From Campanula takesimana (taxonomy: Eukaryota; Streptophyta; Magnoliopsida; Asterales; Campanulaceae), in NCBI GenBank assembly GCA_026119855.1, contig JAOWBW010001474.1, positions 1-64,000 of the forward strand: 64,000 bases of DNA, in the 5' to 3' direction. Under the pieces are notes generated by a model. The model was not told the origin of the DNA, did no database searches, and was given only the letters and a program-made list of their open reading frames with translations. The position numbers were made by a program, and so were the translations under genes. Positions 47,401-56,698 of this stretch are shown here, piece by piece (position 1 is the first letter of the stretch; every line of letters begins with the position of its first letter).

Positions 47401-48091
47401 AAAATCACACCGCACACAAGATCACTCTTTACATTCTTACTTCTTTCTCATTGCAAGGGTGTTCCAAAATCTCATCACACCACGAGCACAATATCTCTCT
47501 TCATGCATCTTCTTGCACAAGCACATATATCTGCAAAGCATACACATAACAGGTGCCGCACAGAGCACCAGGTGCCGCACAGAGCACCAGGTACCGCACA
47601 GAGTACCAGAATCAACAGGTGCCGCACAGAGCACCAGGTGCCGCACAGAGCACCAGGTACCGCACAGAGTACCAGAATCAACAGGTGCCGCACAGAGCAC
47701 CAGGTACCGCACAGAGCACCAGAATCAACAGGTGCCGCACAGAGCACCAGGTGCCGCACAGAGCACCAGAATCAACAGGTGCCGCACAGAGCACCAGGTG
47801 CCGCACAGAGCACCAGGTGCCGCACAGAGCACCAGAATCAACAGGTGCCGCACAGAGCACCAGGTGCCGCACAGAGCACCAGGTGCCGCACAGAGCACCA
47901 ATTTTGGTCCATGGTGAACCACTAAAATCACCATACCTCTTCCATCAGCAAAAGTCGCTCACACAGGGAGCGCATTTCTATCCTTTGTAATTTCAAATTC
48001 CTGCTTTATCGAGTCTTTGTTTTCTTTGTCGATGTCCTCGCCGGGTGTTTTTACTTTCGTCGACGCGTTTTGCTTTGCAATCCACGTCGCC
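44009..48091 (+). other. Long non-coding 3' region of the gag-only element
   Basis: No pol homology is seen in any frame. It contains A-runs (44019-44039, 44334-44357, 44408-44439, 45030-45044, 47059-47079), nine or so CTAGGGGCT/CTTGGGGCT motifs (44231 to 46920), two diverged copies of a segment with ACGTAGGCA (44586 and 47205), and the hairpin minisatellite at 47551-47899. Confidence 0.7.
47551..47899. repeat. Minisatellite of 16 GGTGCCGCACAGAGCACC-type units
   Basis: Units of 18-19 bp, singly or in pairs/triplets, separated by AGAATCAAC. Each unit has inverted ends GGTGC/GCACC. Two units read GGTAC...GTACC and one is mixed (GGTAC...GCACC). Confidence 0.95.
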
Positions 48092-48100
48092 GAGGGGCTC
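48092..48100 (+). other. Polypurine tract of the gag-only element
   Basis: GAGGGGCTC immediately before the 3' LTR. Confidence 0.7.
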
Positions 48101-49355
48101 TGTAGACACCCCGCCTTGGACCTCTCACCCCGATTGCATACAAAGTATTTTTATTTAACTTATTTTTGTTGATTTCTGTTACTTCGGTTAAGTTCCTAAC
48201 TGATTCCGTTAGTTTTGGACTAAACTGCATAACATAGTTAACTTTTAGGGTCATTCTGTCATTCTGTCCTTCTCACCCGCGGGCGCTTCCGGTACTGCCA
48301 GTGAGCCGCGCGCGCGTCCCGCCCCAAAAGCCGGACCCGCGCGCTTCCCACTTTGGCAGTAACGGATTGCACCTTATTTCCCTCCCTTTTCTTATTTACA
48401 AACATCTTTTCTTGATCACAAAAACCATCTTTTTACATCCACATTCATCCCCCCTTTTCTCATTAACTCCCAATCCCACACTTCTAGCCTTTTCATTAAA
48501 ACAAAATATTTCCTTTTTATTTTATTTGATTTTCTTTTATTTCTTTTATTTATTATCTTATTTATCTTATTCTTGATTGGTCAATTCCATTTCACATGGA
48601 TTGATCATTTTCCCTCCAACCTTTCCCTCTCTTTTTTACCTATAAAAACCACCATCTTCTACCTTAGAAAAGGACCCAATTTTTGAGACTTGAACAAAAA
48701 CTCTACACAAATCATCTCAACAATCTTTCTCTACAAAACACTACACAAAGTGTTTGCACAACATTTTCTCTACAACAACACCATTTTCAAGTCCAAGTTT
48801 GAAGTCCTCTTTCCTAAGGTACAACATCTCTTTTCTTCTCTTATTTTATTTGTCTAGTCTTACTAGTATGCAATCTCCATAAAAAGGGATACAACCAAAA
48901 GGCCACTTCACTATTGAAGTTTGGCCAAGGTTACATCCCAACATTCCAAACTTCATTTAATTTATATTTCATTTCTTAATGTAATCATTTAGCACTAATC
49001 CAACATGTAACTATTTAGCATTAAATTAATAAAATCATTCTTTTCCCCTTTTTCTTTACATTATAATTGTTAGCATTGTTAATAAATTGAAGGACATTTA
49101 GCATTAGAACACCAATAGTAGCAAGACCCGCATAAGCGGGGCGGAGTGGGTGTTTAAGTACTTCCCACTCCGTCACCTAACCCCCGAACCCTTCGCTCCC
49201 GAATCTCTGGTTTTGTACATAAATTAGGCTATTTCTAGGTTTTTCTTATGTTCCTTTAAAAACATAGGTGGCGACTCTAAACAATCTAAAACAAGTTAGA
49301 CATCCTAGGATAATTCACCGCTCTAGCCAAGCCGTGGTTCCCCGGGGTATCTACA
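48101..49355 (+). repeat. 3' LTR of the gag-only element
   Basis: 1255 bp, TATA box at 48641-48648, nearly identical to the 5' LTR. Confidence 0.95.
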
Positions 49356-49838
49356 GAGGTGCAGTGGAGTGAAGAGTAGAGATAGAAAAGGGAAGTTTAT
49401 GACTTTTATTGATTTTGCAAGCATTACAATGAGAAATAGAACTAGGAGGAATGGATAAAGAAAACTGTCTATCTAAGAGGGAAACAATAGGGGGGAGGGG
49501 TGGCCTAGTCTATGGTGCCAAGATGATAGTGTTGAGGAGGCTGCAACATGAGCTTGTGGAGAGGGAGGAGTCCAAAGGTAGACGCCACGATCAAGGGTGC
49601 CTTGGAGAAGAACGTTGTTGGTCGAGATTGCCTTAATAAGAAAGGAAGATTGTGAGAATTCAACAGTGGCATGATTATCTTTGCAAAATTGAGATACTGA
49701 AAGAATGTTACGAGAAATACGAGGAACATGTAGAACATTGTTGAAAATGAGAGAGGAAGAAGCACCGGAGTTGGTCATGGTGGGAGGCGGCCAAAGAAAA
49801 TAAGAAATGTGTTTGGATCGATTAGGGCTCTGATACCA

Positions 49839-50157
49839 TAAAGAGAAAATGGCAAAAGATACTTTTCATTGATGGAGTTACACAATATATATACAAGTGA
49901 TCCTAGGGTTTCTTAACAGAGGATATGCACAATCTCCTAATCTATACAAGAGATAATATCAATCTTTACATTTGAAATGAAGATATTTACTAAATATAAC
50001 AAACTATGATATGGAATGATCCTGTGGGTCCGGATCATGTGATCCGGATGTTTCGGGTGGTGATGGTGCGGTCGATGGTGCGGTCGGTGTTGCGGTCGGA
50101 CGTGCGGTCGATGATGCGGTCGATGTCAGACGTGCGGTCGATGATGAATTCTTTACA
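49839..50157 (-). repeat. Array LTR 7 (outermost 5' LTR in element sense)
   Basis: 319 bp. It differs from LTRs 1-6 by GACGTGCGG instead of GACATGCGG at two places and by lacking a block of the GGTGATGCGGTCGATGGTGCGGTC type. It abuts ATGGC at 50158. Confidence 0.93.
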
Positions 50158-50162
50158 ATGGC

Positions 50163-50759
50163 CGCTTCCTTACCTCCGTCTTCCTCCGCCTCGTCTTCAT
50201 CACAGCCGCCACCTCCGCCTGTTCTCCTCACCGACGACCTAACTCCCTCTCCCGGCATCGCCCAACTAATCGCCGATGAAATTGATAATTACGAGCGAGA
50301 GAGGAGCGACCGAGAGCTCGTTGAGTTGGAAGCGAAACGGATGAGCGAAAATAACGACCGCCTGATCCACGACCAAGCATTTGCTCGTGACATTCTCAAT
50401 GTGCCGGATGTTGAGTGGAAGAATACCGGCGACTGGATTGAAAGCCCTATGGAGAGGGCTCTTCATCATCTTCCTCACCGTCCGGGGGTAATTTTAGGGT
50501 TTATTTCAAGGGTTTGGTTAGACAGGAAGAGAAGGCTGGGAATGATGATAAAATGACATTGGCTGGGATTGGAGTTGTGATTTGTGATACAAGTGATTAT
50601 CCTGTTTTTGAGGTGGGGAAGCCTTTGGATATAGCAGATGATGAAGCAACAGATGATATTGTTGAGGTTAAAGCTTTGATCGAAGGGTTAAGTGTTGCTG
50701 TTATGTTGGGGTTAAGGAGGATTCACATTTTCGTGGATAGCTCTTCGCTCTATCAATAT
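50163..50759 (+). pseudogene. RBR gene exon 1, 3' fragment, with one-base frameshift
   Basis: It continues the codon split at 20654. Frame 1 encodes a Ser/Pro-rich linker (ASLPPSSSASSSSQPPPPP) and a helical acidic part (IAQLIADEIDNYERE, VEWKNTGDWIE). At GATTGAAAGCCC (about 50437-50448) the sense switches to frame 3: KPYGEGSSSSSPSGGN then FRVYFKGLV, the typical start of the RNase H-like domain of plant RBR proteins, followed by LAGIGVVICD and FVDSSSLYQY. Loss of one A from GAAAAG explains the shift. The exon ends before GT at 50760, phase 0. Confidence 0.85.
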
Positions 50760-51868
50760 GTTAGTCTCTACCATCTTCTATTTGTGCAGTTTCTTGTTTT
50801 TATATTTAGGCTATGGTTGCTGTCGACCCCATTTTTATTTATTTATTTATTTTTTTTGGTTGGGGGGGGGAGGCTAATTAATTCTTCGCTGTTGTTGTTG
50901 TTTGCTAACTCAATTCCAAGCTATTAGTCAAAGTTTAATCAAGTTGACCACTAATTGACTTCTAGTCTCACTTGTGGTGGGACGGAGGAGGGAGTATGCT
51001 TTAGTAATGTTTAAAATTGTTGCCAAGCCAAGATCAAGAGGAAAACCTATTGAGGCTCAAATTTCTTTATTTGAAAAGGAGTGCATATGAACTATTTATG
51101 TTATAATAAACAAGAAAGGGGCTTCATATTGATGAAGGAATGTGGGATGAAAGTGGTTATATGGTGGGATAATGCTGAAGATGTGAGCATGCTGATGAAT
51201 CATCAGTGCGACAATGATCATGTTGTAGTTGGTATGGGTTATATGGTTATGGGTATGGTTGGTGAGCAATTGGAAGTTCAACAACTTGAACTGCTGGAAT
51301 AGGGAAAACTAGATACTGTGGTTTGGAGTGAGCAGGAATGTGGTGAAGTTGTTAAGTTGGATTCTCATGAATGCCGGTGATGGCATTTGTGCGCATTTTT
51401 TGTGTGTCATTGTGAAGTTCTGTTCAAAAACTTATTGAGTCATTTGTTGAGAGGGGACCCATGGCACAGACCTATGGCCAGGGGTTTGACAAAAAGAGTT
51501 TCAGCCAGGAGGATGTCTCCATTTTTATTTTACTTTTCTTTTTTGTTTATAGTTACAATCTCATGTTATTTGACTTTGCCTGAATCTACCTGCAATCTTC
51601 GTGCATGAGTTTTCTACCAATCGAATCGAATCCATCTGTCTCGTTGAACTTTTCGTTCCGCTTGGTGCACATACATGCACTTCATCATCACCTGACACCC
51701 TCAAGAGAGGAAGATGACACATTGTTTCAATTTTTACGCTTTGTCCGGCTAGTAAAAATTTGTACTTATCAGAAACATGCTTTCTGGACAAGAACCTCAG
51801 AGTTGTTTGTTACCATGTGACTGGATACATAAGAAACATTTAGTTCATTTTTTTGTCAATCGTTGCAG
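50760..51868 (+). other. RBR intron 1
   Basis: GTTAGT donor, TTGCAG acceptor, 1109 bp, phase 0. No gene or clear repeat is seen inside. Confidence 0.75.
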
Positions 51869-52626
51869 GTGACTGGGAAAGGGTTACCAGAACAAAACAA
51901 GATCTCGACCTTGCTTGAAGAGGTGAATGATCTTCAGAGAAAATTTACTTCTTGCTCTGTATCTCTCGTCGGGAAAAAAGAGGTCAGATCTGCATTTGAA
52001 CTTGCAAAAAATGCAATAGTTTCTAATGCCAACAAACTTAGCAAGAATCTGAAGGAAATTTGCACGATATGCACGGAAGACATCGATATTGCTAACATAC
52101 TTTCTATTGATGGCTGTTTGCATCAATATTGCTTTCCATGTATGAAACGGCATGTAGAATACAAATTACTTCAAGGAAAGCTGCCTGAATGCCCACGTGA
52201 AGGATGTGCAACTGAGATGAAAATTGAAAGTTGCAGAAAGTTTCTAACTCCTGAAATGTATGATATTATGAGCCAGCGTATAAAAGAAGCTTCAATTCCT
52301 ACTGTGGAAAAAATATATTGTCCATATCCTAGCTGCTCAGGATTAATGTCAAAAAGTGAGGTTCAAGGTTATGCTGTTCATTTGTCGTATGATGATCAAC
52401 AAGCTGGAGCTAGAAAATGCACAAGATGTCAGGGCTTGTTTTGTATCAACTGCAAAGTCCCTTGGCATGTTAACATGACCTGCTTTGACTACAAAATGCA
52501 AAACCCTCATTCATCAGAGGATGATGCAAAGCTCAAGAGTCTTGCAACAATGAAACATTGGCGTCAATGTGCAATGTGCAACCAAATGGTTGAACTTGCT
52601 CAAGGTTGCTACCACATTTATTGCAG
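51869..52626 (+). CDS. RBR gene exon 2: RING1, IBR and start of RING2
   Basis: It begins V-TGKGLPEQNK after the acceptor. A helical linker leads to RING1 (CTICTEDID...CLHQYCFPCMKRHVE...CPREGC), then IBR (YCPYPSCSGLM...CTRCQGLFCINCKVPWHVNMTC), then the start of RING2 (CAMCNQMVELAQGCYHIYC). The Cys in QGCYHIYC corresponds to the ubiquitin-accepting catalytic Cys of RBR ligases. All zinc-binding Cys/His positions I can check are present and the frame is open. The exon ends AG|GTATCT at 52626, phase 2, and joins exon 3 to give Arg-Cys-Gly-His. Confidence 0.92.
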
Positions 52627-53230
52627 GTATCTTATCCCGTTCTCTGTTTTTTTTTTCTTTTTTCGAGACCATATCTAGCATGACGACATTTTTTATTTTT
52701 TGGAATCAGAACATAAACATGAACTCGACACTTTGAAATGTAAATGAATCATGGTGTTATTTTGCTTTTCTGGCCTCTAAATCGGCATCAGAATGATCTG
52801 TTCGCTCGCCAAATCGGTAGCCACGTAGCTTGTAGCTGCTCTTATTTATTAATGTTGCATCTGGTATGTTGGACAGGACCACATACACAAGTGTAAATAA
52901 CAGTGAATTGTACAGAACTTTTGAACACTCTAATTGTATTCTCCACATCCTGCTCTATACTGGCATATCGAACTGATTTGTTCCCTGCATAATTTGCTTT
53001 TACTAGACAAAACTCCTATTTTGGTCACTTAACAATACCTGTTTTTCAAATGTGGTCACTACTGTTGTTCTTTTTTTAGGTACACCAAATTTTGCAGTGT
53101 CCACTCCATTGACGTAGCTTTCAAATATTTAACGGGTTTTGGTCACAATGTACAAACTTCCATTAGATACTTAACTGGTCGTTGGTTGGAGCTCAAATTT
53201 AACGAATGGATGAAATGACCAATATACCCT

Positions 53231-53835
53231 TGTTAGGATTTTAAGGTCCCAAACACAATTGCTTAACTGATAAAGATGAAAGCACAAAATAACAAAATAG
53301 TAAGAACGGAACAAAATTGAAAAATAGATGAACATAAGAGATTTTACATGGTTCACCAACTTGGCTACATCCACAGGCGACGGAGAATCAATTTACTATA
53401 ATCAAGAAGAGTACAAGGAGAATCAAGGTGAAAACCTTTCACACAATCTCACAATCTCTCACAATAGTGAATAACCTAGCTTTTCTAGCAATCTCTCTCT
53501 TTACAAGGCTTACAAGTCATGGTTAAAGGTCTGGAGGCTTGCCTATATTTATACACGAAATATAAACCCAACCCTAGAAGAAAAGGAATCCAAATCACAG
53601 CCAAAAACAGTTTCCTTTTTGAATCAGGATTTCAGCCCCGACAAGGACCGGGCGCCCGCCCTCTTTCACCCAGGCGGTCGCCCACCCATACAGTGTTGAT
53701 TCTGGTACAAAACCAACCCAAACGGGCGGCCGCCTGGTCCCTTTTGAGCGGTCGCCTACCTATGATGTCTGCCTTCTTCTTCTTCTGTTTGCAAGACCGA
53801 TCCAACCAAGTTCCAATTGAGAGTCACACTCAACA
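53231..53835 (-). repeat. 3' LTR of the Tork-like element
   Basis: 605 bp with GC-rich palindromic patches (GGGCGCCCGCC, GGGCGGCCGCC) near 53650-53740. Confidence 0.92.
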
Positions 53836-53918
53836 ATTCTCCACCTTGACGATCAATTCCCGAAAAGCTAGTACATCAAGAGAACATCTCTATCTCCGCC
53901 GCCCCGCCCCTACGGGCC

Positions 53919-54644
53919 TCAATGACTACTAACACCAACTAAGTCCAAGAACTTCTTGAACTTAGCAATCAACTTTGTCATAGCCATATTTTCAGTCTCG
54001 GTAGTAAACAACTCCGTGACATCCAGCAATCCAGATTTCCAATAAACCGCGGAACCAACAAGACAAAATACATACATCACTGTAGATCTTTTGTCAACAA
54101 GATTACCGCCCCAATCTGAATCATCATTCCCAACAGAACCATCACTTCTCTTTCCATACGCAATGCACACACAAGCATTTGAATACGGAACCCGTGACAC
54201 ATCATCTTTAGACTTGGGACTATCTAAAGAAGATAACCATTTCACCTGGTAAGCATCATTGATATCTATTGCAGCCACAAGAATGACATCGACATAAACA
54301 AGATAAATCAATGTGCCATCACTACAAACCATCAAGTAAACACAACAATCATATCCACTCCTAGCATAACCATGGGCAACAATAAAAGTGTCGAACCTTT
54401 TATAACACTGTCGAGTTGACTGCTCCAAATCATACAAGGACCTTTCTAACAGGCAAACATGATCCTTACCCTCAACAACAAACCCTTCAGGCCGGCGTAT
54501 GTGGATCTCCACCTCAAACTCTAGATCTCGCATCGCCTCAATGCTCAACAAGTTGTGAATAGATAAGTGTTTAACAACCAGTGAAATAATATATTGTAGT
54601 CTACCCCAAACCGTGGAGTACCATCTTTGAACTTGTAGATCCAC
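53919..54644 (-). pseudogene. Tork-like RT and RNase H remnant
   Basis: RT C-terminal motifs are recognisable (RPEGFVVEGKDHVCLL, LVYVDVILVA). The YVDD pair reads YVDV, so a catalytic Asp is lost. RNase H is compressed: VPYSNA, then DKRSTVMYVFCLVGSAVYW, then TTETENMA, with the intervening family sequence missing. The frame is nevertheless open for 241 codons. Confidence 0.8.
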
Positions 54645-56647
54645 TTGTGACTGACAAACACCTTCTTTGGTGGTGATCTAACAAATTCACATGTCTGACT
54701 TTCAATAAGAGATACCATCTCTTCTTTTACAACGACCGACCACATAGCAGATTTATCACACGATATATCTTCATTGAAAGAAATTAATTTATGCATACTT
54801 ACTGTTTTCGCAGCGGACAATGCATAAGCCACCATATCCTCCAAACCATATCGAACTCTACCAAAAACAATGGTAGTCTCCACCTGCTTGTTGGTCTCCT
54901 CCTCTTGAACTGGAGCATCAATTGGAGTCCCTTCATCAGACACATTATTGACATCTAAGTCAAGTTCCACCATTTCTTTATCATCTCCGGCTAACTCCAC
55001 CAGTTTATATATCCGTCCTGCACGACACCCTTTTTCACGGAGAAGTAGAGCAACATCTCTACATGTCAGGAACTTAGATGCCACCGGATCCCATGACCGG
55101 AATCCTTTCACTCCAGTAGTATCGCCCTCAAAGGAACATCCTTTAGCCCTTGGTTCCAATTTGTTGTTTACACAAGCATACACGAGACACCCACAAATAT
55201 GCAATTTTGAGTATTCTCCTAGAGATCCTGACCACATCTCCAACAGAGCCTTCATCCCAATACCAGAATTTAGAGTACGATTAGCCAAGTGAGCGGTCAT
55301 CCTAATCGCCTCCACACAAAATTCTTTACCTAACAATGCTTGTGACAACAAATAACAAGACTTTTCTGTCATCCCATTCAAGCCAATGTGACCCAATGTC
55401 ATGTCCCATGATTGAGTAACCCCCGCCTCAATCGTTGACCCCGTTGCAATAGACACATCACCAACAACCGTAGACTCAAGAAGCTTGTACAATGTCCCCA
55501 CCTTCTTTCCCTTCAATGCCACCAAGTCACCTTTAATAGCCGATAATTCACCATTCGCAATGGATAAACTATACCCAAGGCTATCCAAAGTGCCTAGAGA
55601 AATCAGGTTCTTTTTCAGTTCAAGAACATACCTGACATTCTGCAATTTCCGCACTACTCCATCAAACATCTTCACCTTAATAGCCCCAATACCAACAACC
55701 TTGCATGCAGTATTATTCCCCAACAAGACTACTCCACCAGCAGCCTTATATGAACAAAACTATGCCCGGTTGGGACTAATATGATAAGAACAACCCGAAT
55801 CCAAAATCCAACTATCATGAATTTTGGTACCCGAATCACAAGCAGTAAGTGCATCACAGTCACTGTCATCACTAGTGTTTTCAAACACTACTCCAGCTTC
55901 ACCCTGTGTCTTCACGGTTGTATCCCCTTGGTTTGGACAAAACCTTCTAATGTGTCCCTTCTCTTTGCAACCATGACATATCACATTCTTCTGCCATTCA
56001 CTTGAACCAGATTGACCTTTCCTTGACTTTCTGCCGCTTCTAGCTACCAACCCATCACCTTGAGATTCAGCACTTGTTGGGGTCAAGTGCGTCTCAATGA
56101 CTTCCCATTGTAGTAGAGCGTTCTTGATCTCTTCCATAGAGATATCATCCTTGCCATACAACACTGTCTCTCTAAAGTGCATGTATTCCGGAGGTAGAGA
56201 ACAAAGCAATTTTACCGCCAATTGCTCATCATCAATCAAGACATCGACATTCTTCAAGTCCATAACCAAACCATCAAACTCATCAAGATGGTTTTTCAAG
56301 GACTCACCTTTTTTGAGTGTGCACTCCTCGAGTTTCTTCATTAGTAGCAACCTGTTACTAATGCTCTTGGTCATGTACAATTGCTCAAGCCTAAGCCAAA
56401 GCTCTGCCGCAGTCTTCTCACTCACAACCTCCCTCAATACCTCATCTTTGAGACCTAAGTGTAAGAGAGATAAAGCTTTCTCGTCCATATCATCAAATTG
56501 TTCATCCGTCAAGCTTGCCGGTTTCCTTGTCTTCCCAAGCAAAGCCTTGACACAATTTTTACCCACCAAGATTGCTCGCATCTTCACTTGCCACAAACTG
56601 AAATTGACCTTGCGGTCGAATTTCTCAATTTCGTACTTCTCTGCCAT
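54545..56647 (-). pseudogene. Tork-like Gag, protease and integrase C-terminus; integrase core deleted
   Basis: Gag starts MAEKYEIEKFDRK at 56647, with zinc knuckle CHGCKEKGHIRRFCP. Protease has DSWILDSGCSYH. A nonsense TAG at 55762-55760 replaces a codon after SPNRA; the frame continues (LLGNNTACKVVGIGAIKV) to the pre-integrase HIGLNGM. It then jumps directly into the integrase C-terminal part (RMTAHLANRTLNS, FGRVRYG later), so the DDE core is gone without loss of frame. The frame ends at 54545 after VFVSHKWIYKFKDG, the start of RT, where most of the palm is missing. Confidence 0.85.
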
Positions 56648-56698
56648 CGTTACCAATAAGAAATACAAGATCCACAAACCGGAGCTCTAGATACCAAT

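Larger units (their letters stand above)
40509..49355 (+). mobile_element. Young gag-only (non-autonomous) LTR retrotransposon, 8847 bp
   Basis: LTRs 40509-41761 (1253 bp) and 48101-49355 (1255 bp) both read TGTAGACACC...GGGTATCTACA. By eye they differ by one substitution and two single-base indels. Target duplication GAGGT lies at 40504-40508 and 49356-49360 and fits the uninterrupted sequence of other array units. A primer site follows the left LTR and a polypurine tract precedes the right LTR. The only coding sequence I can recognise is gag (43025-44008); no protease, RT, RNase H or integrase. It must rely on enzymes of a related element, probably of the Tat/Ogre group of gypsy (inference). 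Confidence 0.95.
37917..49778 (-). pseudogene. Array unit 6: truncated copia pol, split by the gag-only element
   Basis: ATG at 49778. The pol start (49778-49361) is separated from the rest (40508-37917) by the nested element 40509-49355 plus one GAGGT copy. Removing it gives a unit colinear with the others. Open frame 39785-38526 (419 codons) covers integrase end, linker and RT start, as in unit 4, and frameshifts before YVDD. RNase H is 38682-38062. It shares variants with unit 3 (AATCATGAAG near 38391) and with unit 2 (GGTGGGAGG near 40230). Confidence 0.9.
20655..50157 (-). mobile_element. Tandem copia array: seven LTRs, six internal regions, one insertion
   Basis: Minus-strand Ty1/copia element (Ale/Retrofit-like by RT style and short LTR; lineage is an inference). 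LTRs lie at 20655-20985, 24034-24375, 27377-27707, 30768-31098, 34170-34512, 37574-37916 and 49839-50157. Unit spacings are 3379, 3343, 3391, 3402, 3404 and, without the nested insertion, 3413 bp. Each internal region has a polypurine tract (CTTGCGGGGGCG, minus strand) beside one LTR and a primer binding site (TGGTATCAGAGCC) beside the other. Neighbouring units share a single LTR and there is no target duplication between units. ATGGC flanks only the outer ends. The array lies antisense to the RBR gene. Confidence 0.95.

Noticed and set aside
47551..47899. CRISPR-like array
   Set aside because: Spacers are either absent or the same AGAATCAAC; the host is a plant and the repeat is within an LTR element.
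47299..47990. ORFs of 145-208 codons with HRAPG/CRTEHQ repeats
   Set aside because: Translation of the 18-19-bp minisatellite in all frames, without a start context or flanking coding sequence.
20655..50157. Array as a pure assembly artefact
   Set aside because: Units differ by their own indels and substitutions, LTR 7 is distinct, and the outer ends share one target duplication. Still worth read-level confirmation.
50940..51000. Stowaway remnant (GGGACGGAGGAGGGAGTA) in RBR intron 1
   Set aside because: Just one end is seen; no matching inverted end was found nearby.
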